Source of the DNA: Flavobacterium sp. NRK1
Lineage (GTDB): Bacteria > Bacteroidota > Bacteroidia > Flavobacteriales > Flavobacteriaceae
Assembly: GCF_024054175.1 (NCBI RefSeq)
Contig: NZ_JAMXLA010000001.1
Span: forward strand, 1,767,930 to 1,831,929
Reading direction: 5' to 3'
DNA length: 64,000 nucleotides
The position numbers and the translations under genes were made by a program. Below the pieces are notes generated by a model that saw only the letters and a program-made list of their open reading frames with translations, ran no database searches and was not told the DNA's origin. Below, piece after piece: positions 43,185 to 53,534 of the stretch; positions within the stretch are counted from its first letter, which is position 1; each line of letters begins with the position of its first letter.

Positions 43185-46100
43185 ATGGCATCAAACAAAA
43201 AATACTGGCAAAGTGTTGAAGAGCTGAATGAAAACAGCTCTATTGTTGAGACGCTAAGAAACAATGAGTTTGTTGAGGAGATCCCTACTGATGAATTTCT
43301 TGGCGACAAGGAAGCTCTTGGTTCTTCATCAACAAGTCGTCGTGACTTTTTGAAATATGTTGGGTTCAGTACAGCAGCTGCATCGCTTGCTGCGTGTGAG
43401 GGCCCGGTTATCAAGTCTATTCCTTACGTAGTTCAGCCGGAAGAAATCATCCCGGGGGTTGCTGATTACTATGCAACAACCATGAATGATGGTTTTGATT
43501 TCGCAAATATATTAATCAAGACGCGTGAAGGACGTCCTATTAAAGTAGAAAACAATACACTTGCGGGTGCTAAGTTTGCTGCTAATGCAAGGGTTCATGC
43601 TTCTGTATTGTCGTTATATGACAGTATGCGTTTAAAACAGCCAATGATTGCAGGTAAACCTGCTTCATGGGAAGAAGTAGATGCTAAAGTAAAAGCGGGT
43701 CTTTCTCAGGCTGCTGCAGGTTCAGGCCAGGTTGTTGTTCTTACGGGTACAACGGCGAGCCCTTCTACTGATAAACTGATTGCTGAGTTTGGTGCAAAAT
43801 ATCCTGGTTTTAAACATGTTGTTTATGATGCTGTCTCTTCATCTGAAGCATTGGATGCTTTCCAGGCTGTTTATGGTGAAAGAGCTCTTGCTGATTACGA
43901 TTTTGGTAAAGCTGATGTAATTCTTTCTGTTGGTGCTGATTTCCTGGGAGACTGGCAGGGCGGAGGATTTGACGCAGACTATGCCTCAGGCCGTATTCCT
44001 AAACAGGGGAAAATGTCTAAGCATATACAGATTGAGTCAAATATGACGCTTTCCGGTGCTAATGCTGACAAACGTATTGCTTTGACAGTTACGGAGCAGA
44101 AATATGCTCTTGTTACTATATATAATCTTGTTACAGGTTCTTCTGTAAGTGTTCCTGCAATTTCTAACAAAGCTTATGCTGATGCAGTAGCTAATGCTGC
44201 TAAACAGGTTAAAGCTGCAGGTTCTAAAGGTGTTGTTGTTACAGGTCTTGATGATGTTAATGCTCAGCTCCTTGCATTGGCTATTAATAACGCATTACAA
44301 TCTGAAGCATTTAATCCTGCAGGTGCACGCCTTACTCGTAAAGGTGATGCGAAAGCGGTTGCTCAGCTTGTCAATGATATGAAAGCAGGTAATGTTCACA
44401 CTCTTATTATGAATGGTGTGAATCCTGTATATACGCTGCCTAATAGTGCTGATTTTGCTGAAGGCCTTAAAAAAGTGAAATTATCGGTTTCTTTCTCGCT
44501 TAAAGAGGATGAAACTGCTTCAATAACTACAGTAGCAGCTGCAGCTCCTCATTACCTTGAGTCTTGGGGTGATGTAAGTGTGGCTAAAGGATATTATTCT
44601 GTGACACAGCCTACTATCCGTCCGTTATTTAATACTAAACAATTCCAGGATGCGTTGCTTTCATGGTCTGGAAATTCTCAGGATTTCTACAGTTATATTA
44701 AAGGGGCTTCCGCTTCTTATGTAACAGGAAAAACATGGAATCAATTAGTACATGATGGAGTTAGTGTTTCTGATGTTGCTGCTGTTTCTGCGGCCGGTGG
44801 TGATTTTGCCGGTGCAGCTTCAAAACTTGCTTCTGCAAAACCTTCTTCTGATTTAGAGCTTGTTCTTTATACTAAAACAGGTATGGGAGATGGCCAGCAG
44901 GCAAATAACCCTTGGTTACAGGAATTCCCGGACCCTATCACTCGTGTGTCATGGGATAACTATGTAACGGTTTCAAAAGCGGATGCTGAAAAACTTGGTT
45001 TAGAAAACTGGCATGTTGCAAACGGTGGTCTTAATGGTAGTTATGTTACTATTGAGGTTAACGGAAAAAAACTTGAAAATGTTCCTGTTGTAATTCAGCC
45101 CGGACAAGCTAAAGGTACTGCCGGTCTTGCACTAGGTTACGGCCGTAAGGCAGCAATGAAAAAAGAAATGGTTGTAGGTGTTAATGCCTATACTTTATAT
45201 AATAACCTTAACTCATTACAGTCTGCGAAACTGACTAAAACAACTGGTGAGCATGAATTTGCCTGTGTACAGCTTCAAAATACATTAATGGGTAGGGGAG
45301 ACATTGTTAAAGAAACAACTCTTGATGTTTTCAATAAAAAAGATGCTTCTGAATGGAATGAAATGCCTCAGGTTTCTTATGATCATCAGGAAGTCCCTGC
45401 TGCTTCAATAGACCTTTGGGAATCTTTCGACAGAACAACCGGACATCATTTTAACATGTCTATTGATCTTAATGCCTGTACAGGTTGCGGAGCTTGTGTT
45501 ATTGCTTGTCACGCAGAGAATAATGTACCGGTTGTAGGAAAATCTGAAATAAGAAGAAGCCGCGATATGCACTGGTTGCGTATTGATAGGTATTATTCTC
45601 ACGAAGAAACTTTTGCTGGTGATGTTGAATTAAAAGAAAGTACCTCGGGTGCTCTTAATTCTATCAAAACATTCGGTGCTATGGAAGACCCTGCTGAAAA
45701 TCCACAGGTAGTATTCCAGCCTGTAATGTGTCAGCACTGTAACCACGCTCCATGTGAAACTGTTTGTCCTGTTGCGGCAACTTCTCATGGTCGTCAGGGT
45801 CAGAATCAAATGGCGTATAACCGTTGTGTTGGTACCCGTTATTGTGCAAACAACTGTCCTTACAAAGTACGTCGTTTCAACTGGTTCCTATATAACAAAA
45901 ATAGTGAGTTTGACTACCACATGAACGATGATCTTGGCCGTATGGTTCTTAATCCGGATGTAAATGTTCGTTCAAGAGGTGTAATGGAAAAATGTTCTTT
46001 CTGTATACAAATGACTCAGGCAACAATTCTTAATGCGAAAAGAGAAGGCCGTGAAGTTAATAAAGATGAGTTCCAGACGGCTTGTTCTGCAGCATGTAGC

Positions 46101-46244
46101 AGTGGGGCAATAGTGTTTGGAGATGTAAATAAGAAAGAAGATACAGTAGTATCGCTTAAGGAAGATGAAAGATCTTACCACCTGCTTAGCCAGATAGGAA
46201 CACAGCCAAATGTATTCTATCATGTTAAAGTTAGAAATACATAG
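43185..46244 (+). CDS. actB: Alternative complex III iron-sulfur/molybdopterin-like subunit ActB
   Basis: 1019 residues. Twin-arginine motif SRRDFLKY (51-58) and a lipobox SLAAC (C71) suggest a Tat lipoprotein. The N-terminal two thirds is a molybdopterin-oxidoreductase-like fold, in which the cofactor is lost in known ActB proteins; the C-terminal third holds four cysteine clusters: CTGCGACVIAC, CQHCNHAPCETVC, CVGTRYCANNC and CSFC plus CSAAC, which bind three [4Fe-4S] and one [3Fe-4S] in the family. Periplasmic, on the ActC membrane subunit. 33 bp after actA. Confidence 0.93.
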   Translation: MASNKKYWQSVEELNENSSIVETLRNNEFVEEIPTDEFLGDKEALGSSSTSRRDFLKYVGFSTAAASLAACEGPVIKSIPYVVQPEEIIPGVADYYATTMNDGFDFANILIKTREGRPIKVENNTLAGAKFAANARVHASVLSLYDSMRLKQPMIAGKPASWEEVDAKVKAGLSQAAAGSGQVVVLTGTTASPSTDKLIAEFGAKYPGFKHVVYDAVSSSEALDAFQAVYGERALADYDFGKADVILSVGADFLGDWQGGGFDADYASGRIPKQGKMSKHIQIESNMTLSGANADKRIALTVTEQKYALVTIYNLVTGSSVSVPAISNKAYADAVANAAKQVKAAGSKGVVVTGLDDVNAQLLALAINNALQSEAFNPAGARLTRKGDAKAVAQLVNDMKAGNVHTLIMNGVNPVYTLPNSADFAEGLKKVKLSVSFSLKEDETASITTVAAAAPHYLESWGDVSVAKGYYSVTQPTIRPLFNTKQFQDALLSWSGNSQDFYSYIKGASASYVTGKTWNQLVHDGVSVSDVAAVSAAGGDFAGAASKLASAKPSSDLELVLYTKTGMGDGQQANNPWLQEFPDPITRVSWDNYVTVSKADAEKLGLENWHVANGGLNGSYVTIEVNGKKLENVPVVIQPGQAKGTAGLALGYGRKAAMKKEMVVGVNAYTLYNNLNSLQSAKLTKTTGEHEFACVQLQNTLMGRGDIVKETTLDVFNKKDASEWNEMPQVSYDHQEVPAASIDLWESFDRTTGHHFNMSIDLNACTGCGACVIACHAENNVPVVGKSEIRRSRDMHWLRIDRYYSHEETFAGDVELKESTSGALNSIKTFGAMEDPAENPQVVFQPVMCQHCNHAPCETVCPVAATSHGRQGQNQMAYNRCVGTRYCANNCPYKVRRFNWFLYNKNSEFDYHMNDDLGRMVLNPDVNVRSRGVMEKCSFCIQMTQATILNAKREGREVNKDEFQTACSAACSSGAIVFGDVNKKEDTVVSLKEDERSYHLLSQIGTQPNVFYHVKVRNT

Positions 46245-46281
46245 TAACAAGTAATATTAATAAGAAACACTATAAAGGATT

Positions 46282-47706
46282 ATGTCGTCTCATTACGAAG
46301 CACCCATTAGAAAACCTTTAATTATAGGTGACAAAAATTACCATGATGTTACCGTTGATGTTGCTGCACCCGTAGAGGGCAGAGCAAATAAACAATGGTG
46401 GATCGCATTTTCAATTGCGCTTGCAGCTTTCCTTTGGGGTGTTGCGTGCGTTTCCTACACAGTTGGAACAGGTATTGGTACATGGGGTTCAAATAAAACA
46501 GTTGGCTGGGCCTGGGATATTACCAACTTCGTTTGGTGGGTAGGTATCGGTCACGCAGGAACACTGATTTCTGCAGTACTTTTATTATTCCGCCAAAAAT
46601 GGAGAATGGCGATTAACAGATCTGCTGAAGCGATGACCATTTTTTCGGTAATCCAGGCAGCAATGTTCCCGGTATTCCACATGGGCCGTCCATGGTTAGC
46701 TTACTGGGTTATGCCTATTCCGAACCAGTTTGGTTCACTTTGGGTAAACTTTAACTCACCGCTGCTTTGGGACGTATTTGCGATCTCTACTTACCTTTCG
46801 GTATCTTTGGTTTTCTGGTGGACAGGTTTACTTCCTGACTTTGCAATGCTTCGTGACAGGGCAATAACTCCTTTTGCTAAAAGAGTTTATTCTATCGTAA
46901 GTTTTGGATGGAGCGGAAGGGCAAAAGACTGGCAGCGTTTTGAAGAGGTATCTCTTGTTCTTGCAGGTCTTGCAACACCACTTGTACTTTCGGTACATAC
47001 TATCGTATCTTTTGACTTTGCTACATCGGTTATACCGGGATGGCATACTACAATCCTTCCTCCGTACTTCGTTGCAGGAGCTATTTTCTCAGGATTTGCA
47101 ATGGTTAATACCCTTCTTATCATTATGAGAAAACTTTCTAACCTTGAAGCTTATATCACCGTACAACATATTGAATTAATGAATATCATTATTATGATTA
47201 CAGGTTCAATTGTAGGTGTCGCTTATATTACCGAGTTATTTATTGCCTGGTATTCCGGTGTAGAATACGAGCAATATGCTTTCCTTAACAGGGCAACAGG
47301 ACCTTACTGGTGGTCTTACTTATTAATGATGACTTGTAATGTTGTTTCTCCACAGGTAATGTGGTTCAAGAAAATCAGAACCAGCATCTATGTATCTTTC
47401 GTAATTTCAATCGTGGTAAATATAGGTATGTGGTTTGAGCGTTTCGTAATTATCGTTACATCACTTCACAGAGATTATCTTCCATCATCATGGACAATGT
47501 TCCAGCCTACTTTTGTAGATGCAGGTTTCTTTATCGGAACAATAGGTTTCTTCTTCGTGTTATTCCTTCTTTATTCGAGGAGTTTCCCTGTAATTGCGCA
47601 GGCAGAGGTTAAATCTATCATGAAAACTTCCAGCGAAACTTATAAAAAGTTAAGAGAGCAGGGCGGTCACGACAATCATTCACATTCAGAACATAATCAT
47701 CACTAA
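46282..47706 (+). CDS. actC: Alternative complex III quinol-binding membrane subunit ActC (NrfD family)
   Basis: 474 residues with about ten spans of the NrfD/PsrC type (TNFVWWVGIGHAGTLISAVLLL; VSFDFATSVIPGWHTTILPPYFVAGAIFSG region), which binds the quinol. The C-terminus ends in the histidine-rich tail GGHDNHSHSEHNHH. No heme in this subunit. Second-to-last residues are cytosolic or periplasmic tail; location not determined. 4 bp before actD. Confidence 0.93.
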   Translation: MSSHYEAPIRKPLIIGDKNYHDVTVDVAAPVEGRANKQWWIAFSIALAAFLWGVACVSYTVGTGIGTWGSNKTVGWAWDITNFVWWVGIGHAGTLISAVLLLFRQKWRMAINRSAEAMTIFSVIQAAMFPVFHMGRPWLAYWVMPIPNQFGSLWVNFNSPLLWDVFAISTYLSVSLVFWWTGLLPDFAMLRDRAITPFAKRVYSIVSFGWSGRAKDWQRFEEVSLVLAGLATPLVLSVHTIVSFDFATSVIPGWHTTILPPYFVAGAIFSGFAMVNTLLIIMRKLSNLEAYITVQHIELMNIIIMITGSIVGVAYITELFIAWYSGVEYEQYAFLNRATGPYWWSYLLMMTCNVVSPQVMWFKKIRTSIYVSFVISIVVNIGMWFERFVIIVTSLHRDYLPSSWTMFQPTFVDAGFFIGTIGFFFVLFLLYSRSFPVIAQAEVKSIMKTSSETYKKLREQGGHDNHSHSEHNHH

Positions 47707-47710
47707 GATC

Positions 47711-48235
47711 ATGAGTAATAAAGTTATACATGTACTATACAATGACGATGATATCCTTATGGATGCAGTAAAGCAAACACGTGCTGCGCATCATCACATT
47801 GAAGAAATTTATACGCCATTCCCAGTTCACGGCCTTGATAAAGCTATGGGGCTTGCTCCTACGAGAATTGCTATCTGCTCATTTTTATATGGCTTAGTAG
47901 GATTATCTGTTGCAACTGCAATGATGAACTTTATCATGATACACGATTGGCCACAGGATATTGGTGGTAAGCCTAGCTTTAGTTATATTCAGAATATGCC
48001 GGCTTTTGTACCGGTTATGTTTGAGATGACTGTATTCTTTGCTGCCCACTTAATGGTTATCACTTTTTATATGAGAAGTAAATTATGGCCGTTTAAAAGT
48101 GCTGAAAATCCTGATTTAAGGACTACAGACGATCATTTCCTAATGGAAGTTGCTGTAAGCGGTGATGAAAGTCAGCTTGTTTCTTTCTTTGAGAACACAG
48201 GAGCTGTGGAAGTTAAAGTAATAGAAAAGCATTAA
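47711..48235 (+). CDS. actD: Alternative complex III subunit ActD (DUF3341)
   Basis: 174 residues with two spans (about 55-82 and 96-120; the motif FSYIQNMPAFVPVMFEMTVFF lies between) and soluble N- and C-terminal parts; the pattern HHHIEEIYTPFPVHGLDKAM is typical of the DUF3341 subunit of ACIII. It holds the complex together at the membrane; no cofactor site seen. 6 bp before actE. Confidence 0.9.
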   Translation: MSNKVIHVLYNDDDILMDAVKQTRAAHHHIEEIYTPFPVHGLDKAMGLAPTRIAICSFLYGLVGLSVATAMMNFIMIHDWPQDIGGKPSFSYIQNMPAFVPVMFEMTVFFAAHLMVITFYMRSKLWPFKSAENPDLRTTDDHFLMEVAVSGDESQLVSFFENTGAVEVKVIEKH

Positions 48236-48241
48236 AAAAGT

Positions 48242-48784
48242 ATGAAAGCGTTATATAAAATAGCATTACTCGCAGTAGCAGCGTCATCGCTTACTGCCTG
48301 CTTTAATAAATCAGAGCCCAATTACCAGTACATGCCTAACATGTATGAGCCGGTAGGCTATGAGCCTTATGCAGAATCTGCTGCATTTGCTAATGGTAAA
48401 GAGGGTCAATTGCCTGCTAAAGGTTCTATACCAAGAGGATTTACTCCTTATGAATATGAGAATTCTACAGCGGGTTATGAATTGGCAAAAGCAAACTTAA
48501 AATCTCCACTGGCTCCTGAAGACATTGACCTTGAAAGAGGTGAACAGCTTTTTACTATTTACTGTGCAATTTGTCATGGTGATAAAGGAGATGGAAAAGG
48601 AAATCTTGTAAAAAGGGAAAAATTCCTTGGGGTGCCTAATTATAAAGACAGGGATATTACTGAAGGGAGTATTTTCCATGTAATAACTTACGGATTAAAC
48701 GCAATGGGCTCTCACGCTAATCAGCTTTCTCAGGAAGAGCGTTGGCAGGTTACTCACTACGTGATGAAACTTAGGAGTGAATAA
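48242..48784 (+). CDS. actE: Alternative complex III monoheme cytochrome c lipoprotein ActE
   Basis: 180 residues. Signal peptide with lipobox SLTAC (C20), then one heme site CAICH (C108, C111, H112) and a probable axial Met in NAMGSH. A periplasmic lipid-anchored cytochrome c (class I-like) that transfers electrons out of the complex to the oxidase. 6 bp after actD and 29 bp before actF. Confidence 0.92.
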   Translation: MKALYKIALLAVAASSLTACFNKSEPNYQYMPNMYEPVGYEPYAESAAFANGKEGQLPAKGSIPRGFTPYEYENSTAGYELAKANLKSPLAPEDIDLERGEQLFTIYCAICHGDKGDGKGNLVKREKFLGVPNYKDRDITEGSIFHVITYGLNAMGSHANQLSQEERWQVTHYVMKLRSE

Positions 48785-48813
48785 TAATTGTAGAACACTG
48801 AAAGCATAAATAT

Positions 48814-50271
48814 ATGTACACATTTTCAAGTAGATTAAAAACAATTGCATTTGTCCTGATGATATTAGGTGTCCTTGGGATAGGCTATAGTTTTTTCACT
48901 GCACCAAAAACCGTTGAAGACGTAGAGAAAATATTAGCGGCAGACAGCCACCATAATGGAGGTCATGCCGAAGCTGCTCATCATGATGAAGCTGCTGCAC
49001 CCGAAGCTCATACTGCTGTAAAAGAAGAATCACATGCTGTTGAAGGAGTAAATGGAGGCCATGATACAATACACGCTGAAACAGCTGTTGTAAATCATGA
49101 CAACCATAATGAAATATCTCATGAAGCTCATGGGGCTGAAGCTCACGATGCACATGCAGAACACGAGCACCATTTAAAACACGTATTAAGTCAGCTGCAA
49201 AACAAGCCTTGGGCTGGTGTGTATGTTGCTGCGTTATTTTTTATGTTGATTTCATTAGGCGCACTTGCATTTTTTGCTATCCAAAACGCTGCTCAGGCAG
49301 GATGGTCTCCTGTTTTATTCAGAGTAATGGAAGGTATATCAAGCTATCTTATACCTGGCGCTGTGATTGTATTTTTATTATTAGTAGCAGGTGTACTTCA
49401 ATTTCATCATTTATTCGTATGGATGGATCCTGATGTTGTTGCAGAGGATCACTTGATCCAGGCAAAATCCGGATACCTTAATGGTGCTTTCTTTCTTATA
49501 AGAGCTGCTATTTTTATGGGTGGATGGATTTTTTATCGCCAGTATGCCAGAAAAAATTCGCTTGCTCAGGATGATGCTACAGATAATAGTTTCTACAAGA
49601 AAAACTTTAAAGCTTCTGCTGCATTCCTTGTTTTCTTTATTGTTACTGAATCTATCATGTCTTGGGACTGGATTATGTCTGTAGATCCACACTGGTACAG
49701 TACATTATTTGGATGGTATGTATTTGCAAGCTTTATTGTAAGTGCTGTTACTGTTATTGCAATGGTAGCTATCTATCTTAAATCTCTTGGTTACCTTGAG
49801 TATGTTAATACAAGCCACATTCACGATCTTGCTAAATTCATGTTTGGTTTCAGTGTATTCTGGACATACCTTTGGTTCTCTCAGTTCATGCTAATATGGT
49901 ATGCTGATATACCTGAAGAGATTGTTTACTTTAAAATGCGTATTGAAAATTATAACCTTCCTTTCTTTGGAATGGTTGTAATGAACTTTGTATTCCCTGT
50001 ATTAATCCTTATAAATACTGATTTCAAACGTCTTTCATGGGTTATTGTTATGGCTGGTATAGTTATCCTTTTCGGACACTATATTGACTTCTTCAATATG
50101 ATCATGCCGGCTACAGTAGGTGAGCAGTGGTTTATAGGTGCAGGTGAAATAGGTGCAATATTATTCTTCCTTGGATTGTTTATATTCGTTGTGTTTACAG
50201 CTCTTACTAAAGCGCCGTTATTAGCGAAACGCAATCCTTTAATTGAAGAAAGTAAGCATTTTCATTATTAA
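48814..50271 (+). CDS. actF: Alternative complex III membrane subunit ActF with histidine-rich insert
   Basis: 485 residues, about ten spans, homologous to ActC/NrfD-type quinol subunits. After the first span (about 12-30) there is an unusual soluble insert of roughly 80 residues with about 19 histidines (HHNGGHAEAAHHDEA, NHDNHNEISHEAHG), then the core. In other bacteria this region is short, so the insert is a lineage feature; metal or heme handling at the periplasmic face is a guess. 20 bp before coxB. Confidence 0.92.
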   Translation: MYTFSSRLKTIAFVLMILGVLGIGYSFFTAPKTVEDVEKILAADSHHNGGHAEAAHHDEAAAPEAHTAVKEESHAVEGVNGGHDTIHAETAVVNHDNHNEISHEAHGAEAHDAHAEHEHHLKHVLSQLQNKPWAGVYVAALFFMLISLGALAFFAIQNAAQAGWSPVLFRVMEGISSYLIPGAVIVFLLLVAGVLQFHHLFVWMDPDVVAEDHLIQAKSGYLNGAFFLIRAAIFMGGWIFYRQYARKNSLAQDDATDNSFYKKNFKASAAFLVFFIVTESIMSWDWIMSVDPHWYSTLFGWYVFASFIVSAVTVIAMVAIYLKSLGYLEYVNTSHIHDLAKFMFGFSVFWTYLWFSQFMLIWYADIPEEIVYFKMRIENYNLPFFGMVVMNFVFPVLILINTDFKRLSWVIVMAGIVILFGHYIDFFNMIMPATVGEQWFIGAGEIGAILFFLGLFIFVVFTALTKAPLLAKRNPLIEESKHFHY

Positions 50272-50290
50272 TATTTAAAGAAATAAACAA

Positions 50291-51490
50291 ATGACAAGTT
50301 TATTGATAATAGTAGTTTTAGTTTTATTAGGCATTGCAATATGGCAATTAACTAAAATATTTGACTTAACACAGGTTGGTACCGGCAACGCTAACGATGG
50401 TGATAGCGAAGTTGCTAACGACAAAGATAATAATGTTAATGGTTATGTGATGTTTGCTTTTCTTGGCTTCATCTACGTCTTTACACTTTATTCATTATTG
50501 AAATGGGGACACCTTGTATTAGGTACTCCAGCTTCAGAACATGGTCCTGAATATGATAACCTGATGGCTATCTCTATGGGTCTTATCTTTTTTGTTCAGA
50601 CAGTTACACAGTTCCTTCTTCACTATTTTGCATTCAAATACAGAGGTAAACAAGGAAAGGTTGCATTTTATTTTGCCGATAATGACAAACTTGAATTTAT
50701 CTGGACTATTATTCCTGTAATTGTTTTGGCTGGTCTTATTCTTTATGGATTATATGCATGGACTAATATCATGTTTATTGATGAAGAAAAAGAAGATACT
50801 ATTTTTGTTGAAGTTTATGCTAAACAATTTAGTTGGGAAGTTCGTTATGCCGGAGAAGATAATGTTCTTGGTAAAGCTAACGTAAGATATATAGAGGGAG
50901 TAAATACTTTAGGTGTTGATATGTCTGACCCTAATGCTCAGGATGATATTACTTCTACCGAATTACACCTTCCAAAAGGTAAACAGGTGGTGTTTAAATT
51001 CCGTTCTCAGGATGTATTGCACTCTGCTTACTTCCCACACTTCAGGGCACAAATGAACGTTGTTCCAGGTATGGTAACTGAATTTGCATTCACACCAACC
51101 ATTACGACTGAAGAAATGCGTCAGGATCCAAAAATCATGAAGAAAGTTGCTAATATCAATGAAATAAGATCTAAGAAGAGCGCCGACCTGGTAGCTGATG
51201 GTAAAACGGCTCTTGATCCTTATAATTTTGATTATCTGCTTCTTTGTAATAAAATATGCGGTATGTCTCACTACAATATGCAGATGAAAGTTGTTGTTGA
51301 AGATGATGCCGATTTCAAAAAATGGCTGAGCGGTAAAGAAACACTTGCTGCTGCGGTTAAAAAATCAAAAGAAGAAGCTGCGGCTGCTGCTGCAGAACCA
51401 GCAATAGAAGCTGCTCCTGCAAAACCTGCAGATTCAGCGGCGGCGACAAAACCGGATTCTACAATGGTAGCACAGGTTATAAAAAAATAA
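50291..51490 (+). CDS. coxB: Cytochrome c oxidase subunit II
   Basis: 399 residues. Two hairpin spans (about 55-75 and 130-155), a cupredoxin domain with the CuA ligands C319-x3-C323-x3-H327-x2-M330 in CNKICGMSHYNM, and the upstream motif DVLHSAYFPHFRAQ holding the other His ligand. It lacks a fused cytochrome c domain, as expected when ActE supplies the electrons. The C-terminus has an Ala/Pro/Lys-rich tail of about 45 residues. 31 bp before coxA. Confidence 0.94.
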   Translation: MTSLLIIVVLVLLGIAIWQLTKIFDLTQVGTGNANDGDSEVANDKDNNVNGYVMFAFLGFIYVFTLYSLLKWGHLVLGTPASEHGPEYDNLMAISMGLIFFVQTVTQFLLHYFAFKYRGKQGKVAFYFADNDKLEFIWTIIPVIVLAGLILYGLYAWTNIMFIDEEKEDTIFVEVYAKQFSWEVRYAGEDNVLGKANVRYIEGVNTLGVDMSDPNAQDDITSTELHLPKGKQVVFKFRSQDVLHSAYFPHFRAQMNVVPGMVTEFAFTPTITTEEMRQDPKIMKKVANINEIRSKKSADLVADGKTALDPYNFDYLLLCNKICGMSHYNMQMKVVVEDDADFKKWLSGKETLAAAVKKSKEEAAAAAAEPAIEAAPAKPADSAAATKPDSTMVAQVIKK

Positions 51491-51521
51491 TTCTTTTTAA
51501 ATATATTCAAATTAAAGAAAT

Positions 51522-53339
51522 ATGTCAGCAGTAGGACACGAATTACACGGTCACGAAGAACACGGTCACCACGACGCTCATGATCACCACCACCATAAAG
51601 AAACTTTTATTACAAAGTATATCTTTAGTATCGATCATAAAATGATCGCTAAGCAATACCTTATTACAGGTATTCTTATGGGGGTTCTTGGTGTAGGAAT
51701 GTCATTATTATTCCGTATGCAGATTGCATGGCCGGAGGAATCTTTCAAAGTATTCGAAATATTTTTAGGTGATAAATTTGCTCCGGGAGGAGTAATGAAA
51801 AATGATATTTATCTGGCTCTTGTAACAATACATGGTACTATAATGGTCTTCTTTGTATTGACAGCAGGTTTAAGTGGTACGTTTAGTAACCTTCTTATTC
51901 CTTTGCAGATTGGTGCACGTGATATGGCTTCCGGTTTTATGAATATGATTTCATACTGGCTGTTCTTCATATCTACAATAATAATGGTAATGTCTTTATT
52001 TGTTGAAGCAGGGCCTGCGTCAGCCGGATGGACAGTTTATCCTCCTTTGAGTGCTTTACCACAGGCAATTGGTGGATCTGGTACAGGTATGACACTTTGG
52101 TTAGTTTCAATGGCTATATTCATTGCTTCATCTCTAATGGGATCGCTTAACTATGTTGTAACGGTTATTAACCTTAGAACAAAAGGTATGTCTATGACAA
52201 GACTTCCACTTACAGTATGGGCTTTCTTTATTACTGCTGTTATCGGTATAGTATCGTTCCCGGTATTATTATCTGCTGCATTATTACTTATTTTTGACAG
52301 AAGTTTTGGTACATCATTCTACCTTTCTGATATATTTATTTCTGGTGAAGTCCTTCACTATCAGGGTGGATCGCCGGTTTTATTTGAGCACCTTTTCTGG
52401 TTCCTTGGACACCCTGAGGTTTACATTGTAATTTTACCGGCAATGGGTCTTGTATCTGAAATTATGGCATCTAACTCACGTAAACCAATTTTTGGTTACC
52501 GTGCGATGATTGCTTCAATACTTGCTATTGCTTTCTTATCAACTATCGTTTGGGGTCACCACATGTTTATCTCTGGTATGAATCCATTCCTTGGTTCGGT
52601 ATTTACATTCACAACATTATTGATCGCTATTCCATCTGCTGTAAAAGCGTTTAACTGGATTACAACACTTTGGAGAGGTAACCTGCAGCTTAACCCTGCG
52701 ATGCTTTTCTCTATTGGTTTTGTTTCTACCTTTATTACGGGTGGTTTAACAGGTATTATTCTTGGTGATAGTACTCTGGATATTAACGTTCACGATACTT
52801 ACTTTGTTATTGCTCACTTCCACCTTGTAATGGGTATATCTGCTCTATATGGTATGTTTGCAGGTATTTACCACTGGTATCCAAAATTATTCGGAAGAAT
52901 GATGAGTAAAAATCTTGGTTATATTCACTTCTGGGTAACTGCAATATGTGCTTATGGCGTATTCTTCCCAATGCACTTTATTGGTATGGCAGGTCTTCCG
53001 AGACGTTACTATACTAACACTGCATTCCCATTATTTGATGACCTTGCTGATGTTAACGTGTTAATTACAATGTTCGCTATTATAGGAGCTGCATTCCAGT
53101 TAGTATTCTTATGGAACTTCTTCTATAATATATTTAAAGGTAAAAGAGCACCTCAAAATCCTTGGAGATCTAACACGCTTGAATGGACAACTCCGGTTGA
53201 GCATATGCACGGTAACTGGCCGGGTGAAATACCGGAAGTTTACAGATGGCCTTACGATTACAGTAAGCCGGGTCACGATGATGACTTCGTGCCGCAAACT
53301 GTACCAATGAAAGAAGGAGAAGAGCAATTACACCATTAG
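51522..53339 (+). CDS. coxA: Cytochrome c oxidase subunit I
   Basis: 605 residues, 12 spans of the heme-copper oxidase catalytic subunit. Ligand motifs: HGTIMVFFVL (heme a His), GHPEVYIVILPAMG (CuB His and Tyr), WGHHMF (CuB), HDTYFVIAHFHLVMG (hemes a/a3). The first 25 residues contain 11 histidines (GHELHGHEEHGHHDAHDHHHH), an unusual metal-binding-like N-terminus. The GHPEVY cross-link tyrosine indicates a type A oxidase. Last gene of the operon; terminator at 53360-53391. Confidence 0.95.
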   Translation: MSAVGHELHGHEEHGHHDAHDHHHHKETFITKYIFSIDHKMIAKQYLITGILMGVLGVGMSLLFRMQIAWPEESFKVFEIFLGDKFAPGGVMKNDIYLALVTIHGTIMVFFVLTAGLSGTFSNLLIPLQIGARDMASGFMNMISYWLFFISTIIMVMSLFVEAGPASAGWTVYPPLSALPQAIGGSGTGMTLWLVSMAIFIASSLMGSLNYVVTVINLRTKGMSMTRLPLTVWAFFITAVIGIVSFPVLLSAALLLIFDRSFGTSFYLSDIFISGEVLHYQGGSPVLFEHLFWFLGHPEVYIVILPAMGLVSEIMASNSRKPIFGYRAMIASILAIAFLSTIVWGHHMFISGMNPFLGSVFTFTTLLIAIPSAVKAFNWITTLWRGNLQLNPAMLFSIGFVSTFITGGLTGIILGDSTLDINVHDTYFVIAHFHLVMGISALYGMFAGIYHWYPKLFGRMMSKNLGYIHFWVTAICAYGVFFPMHFIGMAGLPRRYYTNTAFPLFDDLADVNVLITMFAIIGAAFQLVFLWNFFYNIFKGKRAPQNPWRSNTLEWTTPVEHMHGNWPGEIPEVYRWPYDYSKPGHDDDFVPQTVPMKEGEEQLHH

Positions 53340-53359
53340 AATTTAATTCTCTATACTAT

Positions 53360-53391
53360 AAAAAAGCCCACGCATTGCGTGGGCTTTTTTA
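53360..53391 (+). terminator. Terminator of the act-cox operon
   Basis: Perfect 14-bp stem AAAAAAGCCCACGC / GCGTGGGCTTTTTT with loop ATT. Confidence 0.92.
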
Positions 53392-53432
53392 TAGCTGTTT
53401 AGTTTATAATTCTTGTTGATATATACCCCGCT

Positions 53433-53461
53433 GGCGCGAGCGTCTCGCTCGTGCTAATATA
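53433..53461 (+). repeat. REP-like palindrome, copy 1
   Basis: Stem GCGCGAGCG / CGCTCGTGC (one G-U pair), loop TCT, followed by TAATATA. GC-rich in an AT-rich intergenic region. Confidence 0.65.
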
Positions 53462-53534
53462 TTTACGCGGAAAAGAAAACAAGTAGCTAAAAAATACAAA
53501 TAAGAGTTTGACAGCTATGTTATTTATTTTGTGC

